Shown piece by piece: positions 9,142 to 18,272 of a DNA stretch of 64,000 bases. Made by a program: the position numbers and the translations under genes. The DNA lies in assembly GCA_965246845.1 (NCBI GenBank), contig CBDFFR010000005.1, forward strand, positions 496,001 through 560,000, read 5' to 3'. This DNA comes from JBBRMW01 sp965246845. GTDB lineage: Bacteria; Chloroflexota; Anaerolineae; Aggregatilineales; UBA2796. Each line of letters begins with the position of its first letter. Position 1 is the first letter of the stretch. Under the pieces are notes generated by a model that saw only the letters and a list, made by a program, of their open reading frames with translations, searched no databases and had not been told where the DNA came from.

Positions 9142-9387
9142 TCAGCGCTGGATCATCAGTTGCACGACACTGTTGATCAGGAACAGCGCGGCGAGGATGA
9201 TCGTGATCTGGAACAATGTCTTTTCCAGCCCGCGCCGGGTTTTGGTGATGCCCATGCCCATATCGCCACCGAAGAGGCTGCCGAGTCCCATGCCCTTCGC
9301 CTGCAAAATGATGATGATAACCAGTGCGATGCAGATAATGACCTGGATCAACTGCAACGCGCCCTGTAACGTAGATGTGTTCTGCAT
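9142..9387 (-). CDS. secG: preprotein translocase subunit SecG
   Basis: 81 aa with two transmembrane helices (about 13-30 and 57-77). The loop LQAKGMGLGSLFGGDMG contains the SecG signature of a Gly-rich stretch after helix 1, and KTRRGLEKTLFQIT precedes helix 2. SecG assists SecYE-mediated protein export at the cytoplasmic membrane. Length matches the family (70-110 aa). It is first in a likely run with the substrate-binding protein, Uma2 and GT-C genes, and has a plausible promoter at 9431-9458. Confidence 0.93.
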   Translation of the reverse strand: MQNTSTLQGALQLIQVIICIALVIIIILQAKGMGLGSLFGGDMGMGITKTRRGLEKTLFQITIILAALFLINSVVQLMIQR

Positions 9388-9430
9388 CGCTATTCCCGCG
9401 CCTTCTTCTTAAATCAACCTGAGCGTCGGA

Positions 9431-9458
9431 AGTATATCATGCCGGGTTGCGCTCGCAA
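9431..9458 (-). promoter_or_regulatory. sigma-70-type promoter of secG
   Basis: On the minus strand TTGCGA (9458-9453) and TATACT (9436-9431) are separated by 16 bp, 44 bp upstream of the secG start. Confidence 0.5.
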
Positions 9459-9519
9459 GGTGCGTCGGCTTTGCGTTGGATTAGACCCGGTATAAGAGAG
9501 CCATAAATTCAAGCGGACC

Positions 9520-9582
9520 GGGCGGGGCTTGACCCACCCCTACACCATGCGCGACTGTGTAGGGGTCGGGCTTGACCGACCC
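9520..9582. repeat. dispersed intergenic inverted-repeat element, full copy
   Basis: Two imperfect half-elements face each other: the left ends in cacccctaca and the right begins tgtaggggtc. They are separated by a spacer containing atgcgcgac. Each half is itself a small palindrome around cttgac. The same architecture recurs at 48222-48287, 56376-56445 and 18171-18224, with single halves at 14627 and 16057. Confidence 0.8.
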
Positions 9583-9619
9583 GCTGTATCATCTCAAATT
9601 GGTATTACAACAAGACAAA

Positions 9620-9648
9620 TTGACAGCCGCACTATTCATTTCTATAAT
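9620..9648 (+). promoter_or_regulatory. perfect consensus sigma-70 promoter of sugar ABC operon
   Basis: TTGACA (9620-9625), a 17-bp spacer and TATAAT (9643-9648) match the consensus exactly. Transcription would begin near 9655, giving a leader of about 45 nt before the ATG at 9700. Confidence 0.85.
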
Positions 9649-9699
9649 CAGCGGAGTCCTTGCGCAATCGTTTTCCTGATTTTAGAAAAGTCACCTTTA

Positions 9700-11216
<1,517 letters not shown>

Positions 11217-11220
<4 letters not shown>

Positions 11221-12215
11221 GTACGCTCACCGTATCGCGTCCGCCGCAACCGCGCGCGCCCAACCCGCTCCTGATTTTGTTGAACAGTCAGGAAGCGGTG
11301 CTGGTGATTGCGCTGGTCGTCATCACGCTCTTCGTGACCGCGCTCAATCCGCGCTTCCTCGATTTCGGCAACATCTCCGATATTCTGTCCAATTGCGCCT
11401 ATGTCGCGGTTGCCGCGATTGGGACGACGATGGTGATCGTCTCCGGCAACATCGATATTTCGATGGGGTCCGCGCTCGGCGTGTGCGCGACAATCGCCGG
11501 GACGCTCTCCGTAAACAACGTGCCGATCCCGCTGGTGTTCCTGCTGACCATCCTCGCGGGTGGCCTGATCGGGCTGGCGAATGGGTTCCTCGTGGCCTAT
11601 CTGCGCATTCCCGCGATTGTGGTCACGCTTGGCATGTCGAGCATCCTCAAGGGCGGCCTGATCATCGCGACACAGGGCAAGTGGATTTACAACATGCCGC
11701 CCGGCTTTGCGTTCAGTCAGGGAAACCTCCTGGGTATCCCCAACCCGGTCTGGATCATGTTCATCCTGATCGCGGGCTTCTGGCTCTACCTGCGCTACAC
11801 CGCGCAGGGGCGCGAAGTCTATGCCGTCGGCGGGAACACAGAAGCGGCGCGCCTGAGCGGCATCAATACGCGGCGCGTGATCCTGCGCGTGTTCATCCTG
11901 AACGGGCTGCTGGTCGGCGTCGCATCGATCCTCTTCGCGACAAAATTCAGTTCGATTCAATCGAACGTGCCATCTGGTTATGAGTTGCTGGTTATTACGA
12001 GCGCGGTCATCGGCGGGGTGAGCATCCTCGGCGGCACGGGGTCGGTCATCGGTGCGCTGCTCGGCGCGATTTTCCTTGAGACGACGCGCACCTCGCTACC
12101 CTTCATCCAGATTGGCGGGCAGCCCGTGCGCGCCGAATGGTTCCAGGCGATACAGGGGTCACTCATCCTGCTCGCCATCCTGATTGACATCGCGCGTCGG
12201 CGGCGAATGAGGTAA
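11217..12215 (+). CDS. sugar ABC transporter permease 1 (RbsC-like; rhamnose-type)
   Basis: 332 aa, about eight to ten transmembrane helices. The BPD_transp_2 signatures GNIDISMGSALGVCATIAG, ANGFLVAYLRIPAIVVTLG and GREVYAVGGNTEAARLSGI are all present. It is one half of the membrane channel of a CUT2 importer and pairs with the second permease encoded 4 bp downstream. ATG overlaps the ATPase stop (ATGA). Confidence 0.92.
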
Positions 12216-12219
12216 ACCC

Positions 12220-13236
12220 ATGCAAACAGTCAACGACGCTAACCAGCTACGCCCCGCGCCGCCCGAAGAAAAAACCGGGGCGGGTCCACGACTCCGCAAA
12301 ATTTTGTTCGCGCAGGAGAGCATCCTCGCGCTGATCTTGCTCCTGATTGTGCTGCTGCTTGCCACACAGTCCGACCGCTTCCTGACCACGCGCAATCTGC
12401 TCAACCAAACGCGCTTCTTCACCGAAACCGCGCTGATCGCGCTGCCGATGACGCTGATCATCATCACTGGCGGGATCGATCTGTCTGTCGGCTCTACTCT
12501 CGCCTTAAGCGCCGTCATGCTCGGCTTCTCGTGGAAATTCTGGGGCTTGCCGCTCGAACTCGCAGTCGTCGTTTGCCTGTTGACCGCGACGCTCGCGGGT
12601 CTCTTCAATGGCCTCGTGATCGTTTACCTGAAAGTACCACCGCTGATCGTCACGCTCGCGACTCTCGCGATCTATCGCGGCTTCTCGTTCGGGATTAGCC
12701 AGTCGCAATCCGTGACCAGCTTCCCGGAAGGCTTCGCGATTTGGGGGAGCGGCGACGTGGGCGGTATCCCGACGCAGTTGATTATTCTCATCATTGCGAC
12801 GCTCATTGTCGGCGTCGTCCTCGCGCGCACACCCTTCGGACGCTATATCTACGCCATCGGGAACAACGAACTTGGCGCGCGTTTTGCGGGGATCAACGTC
12901 AATCGCGTCAAGCTGCTGATATACACCTTCGCTGGATTCATGGCGGGCGTCGCGGGGTTCATCTTCACCTCGCGCGTGCTGACGACGCGCGCCGATGCCG
13001 CTACGGGCGTCGAACTGGACGTGATCGCGGCGGTCGTCCTCGGCGGGACGAGCATCTTCGGCGGCAGCGGGAGCATTCTGGGGACGATCCTCGGCGTGCT
13101 GATTATCCAGCTTTTGCGAAATGGCTTGCAGCTTGCAGGCGTGACGGGCGACTCCACCGTAATTGTCATCGGCTTCGTATTGATCGCGGCGCTGCTCATC
13201 AACAACGCGCTGCGCCGCCGTACGGTGGCTCGCTAA
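12220..13236 (+). CDS. sugar ABC transporter permease 2 (RbsC-like; rhamnose-type)
   Basis: 338 aa, paralogue of the preceding permease, with GGIDLSVGSTLALSAVMLG, FNGLVIVYLKVPPLIVTLA and GRYIYAIGNNELGARFAGI. Two distinct permeases following one double ATPase is the arrangement of rhamnose (RhaP/RhaQ) and AI-2 (LsrC/LsrD) systems, whereas ribose systems usually have one permease gene. An N-terminal charged tail of about 30 residues precedes helix 1. ATG is preceded by a GAGG site. Confidence 0.92.
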   Translation: MQTVNDANQLRPAPPEEKTGAGPRLRKILFAQESILALILLLIVLLLATQSDRFLTTRNLLNQTRFFTETALIALPMTLIIITGGIDLSVGSTLALSAVMLGFSWKFWGLPLELAVVVCLLTATLAGLFNGLVIVYLKVPPLIVTLATLAIYRGFSFGISQSQSVTSFPEGFAIWGSGDVGGIPTQLIILIIATLIVGVVLARTPFGRYIYAIGNNELGARFAGINVNRVKLLIYTFAGFMAGVAGFIFTSRVLTTRADAATGVELDVIAAVVLGGTSIFGGSGSILGTILGVLIIQLLRNGLQLAGVTGDSTVIVIGFVLIAALLINNALRRRTVAR

Positions 13237-13361
13237 TTGCCCCCATTAGGGGTACACTCCGCTGGTCGGAAAGGAGACCCTCGACGACACGACCCTAAAT
13301 TTGCCGAACCCTGTTTCACTCTGTCTCATTCACTTTCTTTTTCACTGGAGAGTTTTCGCAA

Positions 13362-14540
13362 ATGAACACCAAAATCAGTTTGAAGGCGCTCGCCCTCGCC
13401 GCAATCGCCGCCATGATCCTCGCAACGGGCAGCTTCGGCGCAGCCCGCACCACTACCGCTGCGACCGTCGCGCCCACAATGAGCGGGACGATGGCGATGA
13501 GCGGGACCATGATGGCCGCCGCCACCATGTCCGGCACGATGGCGATGAGCGGCACAATGTCCGCAGTCGCAGCAACAGCGGTTCCCTATAACGGCGGTGT
13601 CGCCACCAGCCCGAAGGACCTCAAGGGCAAGAAGATCACCCTCGTTGACGTACCCAAGCTGGTCGGCATCGGCTACTTCGCCGCCACTACGAAGGGGCAG
13701 CAGGAAGCCGCCAAAGAACTCGGCAACGTCGACATCAAGACCGACGCGCCGACCGAAGCCAAGATCGAAAAGCAGATTGAAACCATCGATAACTACATCA
13801 CGCAGGGCGTCGATGGCGTCCTCTTCGCCGCGAACGACCCGGATGCGATCTCGCCCGTGTTGAAGAAGGCGCTCAAGCAGGGCATCCATGTCATCGGCTA
13901 CGATGCGGGTTCGCAGCCCGATGCGCGTGAGTGGTTCGTCAATCAGGCGACCTTCGATGCGATTGGTACGGCGATGGTCGAGAGCATGGTCAAGGAAGTC
14001 GGCGCGACCGCCGAAGTCGCTATCGTGACCAGCAGCCTCACCGCCCCGAACCAGAACGCCTGGATCGCCTCGATGAAGGCCGTCATCGCCGCCAAGTACC
14101 CCGGTCTCAAGATCGTCACCACACTGCCTTCGGAAGAAGATCAGCAGAAGGCGTTCACGGCCACGCAGGACATCCTCAAGAGCTACCCGAACGTCAAGGG
14201 CGTGTTTGGCCTCTCGTCGGTCGCGTTCCCCGGTGCGGCAGATGCCGTAACGCAGGCGAAGGCGTGCGGCAAGGTCGCCGTCGTCGGCCTCTCCACCCCA
14301 AACCAGATGCGTCCGTTCGTCAAGAGCGGTTGCGTCAAGTCGGTCGTCCTCTGGAACCCGATTGACCTCGGCTATGCGGCGGTCTATGCCATGCGCGCCG
14401 TTGTCGATGGCACGCTCAAGCCGGGCGCGACAGAGTTCAAGGCGGGTCGCCTCGGTTCGCTCAAGGTCGTCGGCAGCGAAATTCTCCTGGGTAATGCGTT
14501 CGTCTTTACCCCGGATAACATCGACAAGTTCGACTTCTAG
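13362..14540 (+). CDS. rhamnose/AI-2-type sugar-binding protein with Met-rich N-terminal linker
   Basis: 392 aa. A signal peptide (residues 1-28) is followed by a Met-rich repeat (40-66) and then a Peripla_BP_4 domain. Diagnostic segments for the RhaS/LsrB clade are FAANDPDAISPVLKKAL, WFVNQATFDAIG, PNQNAWIASMKAV, LSTPNQMRPFVKSG, LWNPIDLGYAAVYAM and FTPDNIDKFDF. It should deliver a hexose such as rhamnose, or an AI-2-like ligand, to the adjacent permeases. There is no lipobox cysteine. No rhamnose catabolic genes are nearby, so the ligand is unproven. A strong terminator follows the gene. Confidence 0.88.
   Translation: MNTKISLKALALAAIAAMILATGSFGAARTTTAATVAPTMSGTMAMSGTMMAAATMSGTMAMSGTMSAVAATAVPYNGGVATSPKDLKGKKITLVDVPKLVGIGYFAATTKGQQEAAKELGNVDIKTDAPTEAKIEKQIETIDNYITQGVDGVLFAANDPDAISPVLKKALKQGIHVIGYDAGSQPDAREWFVNQATFDAIGTAMVESMVKEVGATAEVAIVTSSLTAPNQNAWIASMKAVIAAKYPGLKIVTTLPSEEDQQKAFTATQDILKSYPNVKGVFGLSSVAFPGAADAVTQAKACGKVAVVGLSTPNQMRPFVKSGCVKSVVLWNPIDLGYAAVYAMRAVVDGTLKPGATEFKAGRLGSLKVVGSEILLGNAFVFTPDNIDKFDF
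13479..13559 (+). repeat. tandem Met-Ser-Gly-Thr repeat inside the binding-protein gene
   Basis: Four copies of MSGTM, in two pairs linked by AMSGTM, encode nine methionines in 27 residues. At DNA level the unit atgagcgg(g/c)ac(g/c/a)atg is repeated with small changes. It lies between signal peptide and ligand-binding domain, where a flexible tether is expected. Confidence 0.85.
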
Positions 14541-14565
14541 AGCCTAATCCACCTCAGTAACACGA

Positions 14566-14597
14566 GCAGCCGATCCATAGGGATCGGCTGCTTTTTT
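14566..14597 (+). terminator. rho-independent terminator of the sugar ABC operon
   Basis: A perfect 11-bp stem (gcagccgatcc / ggatcggctgc) with a 4-nt loop is followed by six T. It begins 25 bp after the binding-protein stop codon. Confidence 0.95.
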
Positions 14598-14626
14598 GTT
14601 GCAATTCAAATCAGATTAGTGTCCTG

Positions 14627-14652
14627 TGTAGGGGTCGCGGCTTGCCCGACCC
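14627..14652. repeat. dispersed repeat, single half-copy
   Basis: tgtaggggtcgcggcttg followed by cccgaccc matches the right half of the element at 9520-9582. No left half is recognisable next to it. It lies in the spacer between the ABC terminator and the TyrRS gene end. Confidence 0.65.
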
Positions 14653-14674
14653 ACAGCATTAAACGGATTTGATA

Positions 14675-15835
14675 TTATCCCCGCCGCCGTCCACCCGCAG
14701 GCGGCGCGGTCAGCGCCTCCAATTCCTTCTGTGTTTGCTTTAGTTCTTCATTGTTCTCGAAGTGCTTTCGCACAGGTTCGAGCAGGTTGATAAGCGCTTC
14801 CGCTACCCCGTTCTTGAGATCGCCGGGGTGTAGCGACTTGTTCAACAGCGCCGCGCTCAATTCTTCATAGCCGTAGAAAGTGACGTCACCTCCATTGGGC
14901 AGGGTACGCTTGATTTTGAGCGGCGCACGGTCATTCTGAAAAATCAGATGATTCGCCCAATCCAGCACCGGGTTGAACTCTACGTTGTCATCCGGGCAGA
15001 ACGCCTTGCGCATCTTCGCGTGGATTTCTTCCGGCGTATCATGGATGAACACCGCCGTATTCGGCTTCGATTTGCTCATCTTCATGCTCGTCCATATGTC
15101 GCGGATATGTTCCGGATCAATAGGCCAGGGTTCCGGCTTTTGCAGGCCAAGTAGCAGGTGATGATGCAGCGCAATCGGCTTGATTTTCTCGCCCTTCGCA
15201 TCCTGCAATGGATTGACCGTCATTTGCAGCGCCACATCGCGCGCGATCACATGCGCCTTGCGCTGGTCCATGCCGCCCTGCGCAAAATTGGCGTGCAGCG
15301 TGAAAATATCGGCCACCTGCATTGGCGGATAAATCAGCTTCGCAAAGTCAATCGAGTCACCTTCGTTGCGCCCCATGATGCTCACGCTGCGCATGATGCG
15401 CGCGAGCGTCGTATTCTTGCTGACCTCGATCAGGCAGTCCCAGAAGCGGTTTTCCGGGTTGCCATAGAGGTCCGTGCCGAGGACCCAATCGACCTGCGAC
15501 GGGTCGCCGCCGAGCGCGAGCAGCGACGCGCTCAAGCCCTCTTTGAAATAGCCGACGGCGGTACGCTTGATCACTTCGCGGTCGCCGCCGAGTTTGTCGT
15601 TGATCCACGTATGCCAGTCCGCAAGGTAAATCGTCGGACGCACACCCGCTTTTTGCAGGTCGCACACCTTTTGCAGGCACATCATGCCCGTGCCAAGGTG
15701 CAGCCGCCCGCTAATCTCGAAGCCGATATAGTGCCGCAACGGGATACCCTGCTCAAGCAGAGTCTTGATTTCTTCCGCGCCGATCACCTCATCCATGTGG
15801 CGGGTGATGAGCGCCAGCCGTTCATCGTTGTTCAT
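14675..15835 (-). CDS. tyrS: tyrosyl-tRNA synthetase, archaeal/eukaryotic type
   Basis: 386 aa. It follows the archaeal TyrRS pattern: YIGFEISGRLHLGTG (HIGH region, residues 36-50), ADWHTWINDKLGG, MRSVSIMGRNEGD, LIYPPMQVADIF, GGMDQRKAHVIARD, KMSKSKP (252-258) and KAFCPDDN, and it ends with an HPGDLKNGVAEAL motif. The C-terminal S4 RNA-binding domain of ordinary bacterial TyrS is absent. It charges tRNA-Tyr with tyrosine in the cytoplasm. The adjacent tRNA-Tyr carries the matching archaeal-type identity pair. A GGAGAG site precedes the ATG, and an ATTATA (minus TATAAT) at 15853-15858 may be its own -10 box downstream of the tRNA terminator. Confidence 0.9.
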   Translation of the reverse strand: MNNDERLALITRHMDEVIGAEEIKTLLEQGIPLRHYIGFEISGRLHLGTGMMCLQKVCDLQKAGVRPTIYLADWHTWINDKLGGDREVIKRTAVGYFKEGLSASLLALGGDPSQVDWVLGTDLYGNPENRFWDCLIEVSKNTTLARIMRSVSIMGRNEGDSIDFAKLIYPPMQVADIFTLHANFAQGGMDQRKAHVIARDVALQMTVNPLQDAKGEKIKPIALHHHLLLGLQKPEPWPIDPEHIRDIWTSMKMSKSKPNTAVFIHDTPEEIHAKMRKAFCPDDNVEFNPVLDWANHLIFQNDRAPLKIKRTLPNGGDVTFYGYEELSAALLNKSLHPGDLKNGVAEALINLLEPVRKHFENNEELKQTQKELEALTAPPAGGRRRG

Positions 15836-15872
15836 ATTGCTCTCCGGCCTCGATTATAGCCTTGCGCGAAAC

Positions 15873-15897
15873 AAAAAAAGACACGCTGTTGCGTGCC
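15873..15897 (-). terminator. rho-independent terminator of tRNA-Tyr
   Basis: On the minus strand a 7-bp stem (ggcacgc / gcgtgtc, one G-U) with a 4-nt loop is followed by seven T. It begins 5 nt after the tRNA discriminator base. Confidence 0.85.
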
Positions 15898-15902
15898 TTT
15901 AG

Positions 15903-15976
15903 TCCCAGGGGAGGGATTCGAACCCCCGAATGGTCGAGTTACAGTCGACGGCCTTAAGCCACTTGGCGACCCCGGG
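15903..15976 (-). tRNA. tRNA-Tyr (anticodon GTA), short variable loop, C1:G72
   Basis: I folded the minus strand by hand: 7-bp acceptor stem CCCGGGG/CCCTGGG, 3-bp D stem GCC/GGC with GG in the loop, anticodon stem GTCGA/TCGAC with loop CTGTAAC (anticodon GTA), 5-nt variable loop CATTC, T stem GGGGG/CCCTC with loop TTCGAAT, and discriminator A73. CCA is not encoded. It is 74 nt. Ordinary bacterial tRNA-Tyr is about 85 nt with a long variable arm and a G1:C72 pair; this one has a short loop and C1:G72, as in Archaea. It lies 67 bp upstream of the archaeal-type TyrRS gene. Confidence 0.95.
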
Positions 15977-16056
15977 TCTTGACCAGATTTATAACATGCC
16001 GCGCTGCTTGCGTCAACGGGGAATTTGACCGCCCCGATGTAACCCGCGTCTGTCTT

Positions 16057-16083
16057 CGTAGGGGCGGACCGATGTGTCCGCCC
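16057..16083. repeat. dispersed repeat, single half-copy
   Basis: cgtaggggcggaccgatg followed by tgtccgccc is a palindromic half-element nearly identical to that at 18199-18224. It lies just past the 3' end of the GNAT gene. Confidence 0.7.
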
Positions 16084-16089
16084 ACAATT

Positions 16090-16602
16090 TTATTGTGATG
16101 CGTTTGTCCTATAGATACGCGGCAGCCTTTGGATCAAATACAAAACGGGTTCCGGTCCATGCCCTACGTCCAAATTCAAGGTGCGCTCCGGCACAAAACC
16201 AAGCCGCTGGTAGAGCGTAATCGCGCGCCGATTTTCCACCGTCGCGCCGATTTCGACTGCGGGCGCGTTCCATCCTTCCGCAATTTCAATGAACATTTCT
16301 AGCAGCGCCGACCCAATCCCATGACCACGCCACGCCGGGGCAATGAATAAATCGCTGATCTCCGCGACGCGCGGCCAGCGCGTCAATTGCCCGAAGCCGA
16401 TAATTTCCCGCGTGCTTTCCTCCACAATCACAACTGCGAAGGCGCGCCCGTTCCGCTGCATTTCGAGGACGCGCCGCAGCCACTCCTCACAGGCTTCGCG
16501 GCTCAGGTGCGGCCACAGCGCGCGCCGCAATGCTTCGATATGCGCGAATTCAAGCGCGTGAAAAGAATTTGGTGATTTGTTCAACAAGAATTGTGATACC
16601 AT
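16090..16602 (-). CDS. GNAT family N-acetyltransferase
   Basis: 170 aa from ATG at 16602. The acetyl-CoA loop is ISDLFIAPAWRGHGIGSALL (R-G-H-G-I-G) and the C-terminal motif is NRRAITLYQRLGFVPERTL, as in typical small GNATs. The acceptor is unknown. The frame remains open to 16713, but that would overlap the divergent gene at 16646, so the inner start, preceded by AAGG, is preferred. Only 43 bp separates the two divergent starts. Confidence 0.82.
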   Translation of the reverse strand: MVSQFLLNKSPNSFHALEFAHIEALRRALWPHLSREACEEWLRRVLEMQRNGRAFAVVIVEESTREIIGFGQLTRWPRVAEISDLFIAPAWRGHGIGSALLEMFIEIAEGWNAPAVEIGATVENRRAITLYQRLGFVPERTLNLDVGHGPEPVLYLIQRLPRIYRTNASQ

Positions 16603-16645
16603 CCTTGCGAAATTATTTGTATGAACAAGAATGAGTAGGTGGTCC

Positions 16646-17467
16646 ATGCCTGAACACCGATCCCTGCTGCGGCGGCTGCTCGACGAGGCGAACGCCCGGC
16701 AACAAACCGCCACACCACCGCGCCCGGTCCCACCCGTCGCTTCACCGATCCGGCCTGAGCCGCCTGTATCTGCTCCGGTCCCCGCGCCGATTATTCCTAT
16801 CGCGCCCGTCTCCGGTTCCTATAAAGTGATCGCGAATATGCAGACGATCACGACGACCGAAGACCGTTTGCAAGCGGAAATGGCGCTGCTCGACCTGCGC
16901 CAGAAAACCGGGCAGACCGCTGCCGATTTCGCCAGTGGGTCACTCAACCGCGCGCAATTCCTGTCGCTGTATGCCCATTATCACGAAAAAATAGACATCA
17001 TCGAGCGCTTGCTCGCGCGTAACCCGGATACGCAGGCATGGCAATCGGTCGCCCGACCCGGCGGCACGCGCATTTTGCGGGAACGTTACGAAGCGCACGT
17101 CGTCGGTTACGGCATTTACCGCTACGAAGGCGCGGCGGTCATCATTGAAAAGGGAATTACAACGAAGAACGAGGCAGCTCCGCTTATCGGCGCATTGGCC
17201 GCCTTTCGTGAGCAGCCGGAAGCGCGCCCGATGATTCGCCAGCTTACCGATAAAGCCTGGGTGATCGGCGTGCCGGGCAAGCAGACTGCCTCGCTCTTCG
17301 TATACACCTTTGAACCCGCCGCGTTCCAGATAAAAACAGCGCGTGACCTGCACCTCAATTTTGAACGTGCGAACCGTCACGCGCTGGATCGTGGGGCTGT
17401 ACAGCCCGATCAATTTGTATTTCCGCACCGCGCGCTGCTGGAAACGCGCCCGATCAATCGCGGCTAG
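16646..17467 (+). CDS. hypothetical protein with proline-rich N-terminus
   Basis: 273 aa; I do not recognise the family. An arginine-rich amphipathic start (HRSLLRRLLDEANARQQ) is followed by a Pro/Val/Ala-rich tract (residues 22-56), a helical section (about 65-125) and a mixed alpha/beta C-terminal half ending in ETRPINRG. There is no signal peptide or membrane helix, so it is probably cytoplasmic. ATG at 16646 is chosen for the AGGTGG ribosome-binding site; an ATG at 16631 is possible. The stop overlaps the EF-P stop on the other strand by 4 bp. Confidence 0.7.
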   Translation: MPEHRSLLRRLLDEANARQQTATPPRPVPPVASPIRPEPPVSAPVPAPIIPIAPVSGSYKVIANMQTITTTEDRLQAEMALLDLRQKTGQTAADFASGSLNRAQFLSLYAHYHEKIDIIERLLARNPDTQAWQSVARPGGTRILRERYEAHVVGYGIYRYEGAAVIIEKGITTKNEAAPLIGALAAFREQPEARPMIRQLTDKAWVIGVPGKQTASLFVYTFEPAAFQIKTARDLHLNFERANRHALDRGAVQPDQFVFPHRALLETRPINRG

Positions 17468-18021
17468 ACGCGGGTGAGGTATGAACCGTCGCGCGTATCG
17501 ACCTTGATGTTGTCCCCGACGTTGACGAACATCGGCACGCGCACCTTGAGACCCGTATCGGTCGTGACCAGCTTGGTCACGCTGCCCGATGAGTCGCCCG
17601 CGACCGCGACTTCGCCATCGGAGACCTTGTAGATCATGGTCATCGGCAGGCTGTAATCAATCGCGTTGCCTTCGTAGAACTTCAATTCGATCTGATTATT
17701 TTCCTTGAGGTACGCCGCGTTGTCGCCGAAGAGCGTGCGCGTCACTTCATATTGCTCGTAGGTGGCGGTGTTCATGAAGTGCAGCGTATCGCCATCGGCA
17801 TACAGATATTCGACTTCTTCCGTATCGACGAAAATATCATCGAGCCGTTCACCCGCTGAGAAAATGCGCTTGCTATTCTGCCCGGTACGGATGTCCATCA
17901 GGGTCGCGCCCATCGATGCCGTACCACGCCCTGGCTTGTTGTAGGTCGTGTCCATCACGCGGTAAAGGTTGCCGTCGAGTTTGAGGGTAATCCCTCGCTT
18001 CAGGTCGCCTGCTTCAATCAT
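17464..18021 (-). CDS. efp: elongation factor P
   Basis: 185 aa, the usual length. Three beta-barrel domains are recognisable: KOW-like N-domain (IEAGDLKRGITLKLDGNLYRV), central domain (VEYLYADGDTLHFMNTATYEQ) and OB-like C-domain (TKLVTTDTGLKVRVPMFVNVGD, with VDTRDGSYLTRV at the end). EF-P relieves ribosome stalling at polyproline, relevant here because many window proteins have proline-rich linkers. The tip of the N-domain loop reads NKPGRGTAS, so the modifiable position is Arg32 rather than Lys. No EarP-like gene is in the window. Start ATG 18021 has a GGGAG site; the longer frame to 18111 overlaps the promoter. Confidence 0.93.
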   Translation of the reverse strand: MIEAGDLKRGITLKLDGNLYRVMDTTYNKPGRGTASMGATLMDIRTGQNSKRIFSAGERLDDIFVDTEEVEYLYADGDTLHFMNTATYEQYEVTRTLFGDNAAYLKENNQIELKFYEGNAIDYSLPMTMIYKVSDGEVAVAGDSSGSVTKLVTTDTGLKVRVPMFVNVGDNIKVDTRDGSYLTRV

Positions 18022-18082
18022 GTCAATATCTCCCAGGCGCACGGCCTGAATGGTTTCTTTCTGCTGGAACGCAAACAGCCCG

Positions 18083-18111
18083 ATTATAGCCGATTCGGGT
18101 GTACGCTTCAA
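18083..18111 (-). promoter_or_regulatory. sigma-70-type promoter of efp
   Basis: Minus-strand TTGAAG (18111-18106), 17-bp spacer, TATAAT (18088-18083). The leader to the efp start is about 55 nt. Confidence 0.65.
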
Positions 18112-18170
18112 GATGAAGAATTTTCGGTACAGGGCTTACGCATCCAAATCAATCAGATGAGCAAACACGC

Positions 18171-18224
18171 AGGTCCGCCTCTACAGAATGCGCGTATGTG
18201 TAGGGGCGGACCGATGTGTCCGCC
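18171..18224. repeat. dispersed inverted-repeat element, partly degraded copy
   Basis: Left half (aggtccgcctctacag) is shortened; the spacer contains aatgcgcg, and the right half tgtaggggcggaccg plus atgtgtccgcc is intact. It lies between the efp promoter and the rsgA 3' end. Confidence 0.7.
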
Positions 18225-18272
18225 AACGATCAACACATTCGTCTTATTTTGATGCGATTGCTCTCTGACGCA

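Larger units (their letters stand above)
9388..9699. other. intergenic region between divergent secG and ABC operons
   Basis: This 312-bp spacer holds no gene. It contains a minus-strand promoter for secG, one full copy of the dispersed inverted-repeat element (9520-9582) and a perfect plus-strand promoter for the sugar ABC operon (9620-9648). Confidence 0.8.

Noticed and set aside
9529..9699. 57-residue N-terminal extension of the sugar ABC ATPase
   Set aside because: It would translate the inverted repeat and the perfect promoter; homology starts at the ATG at 9700.
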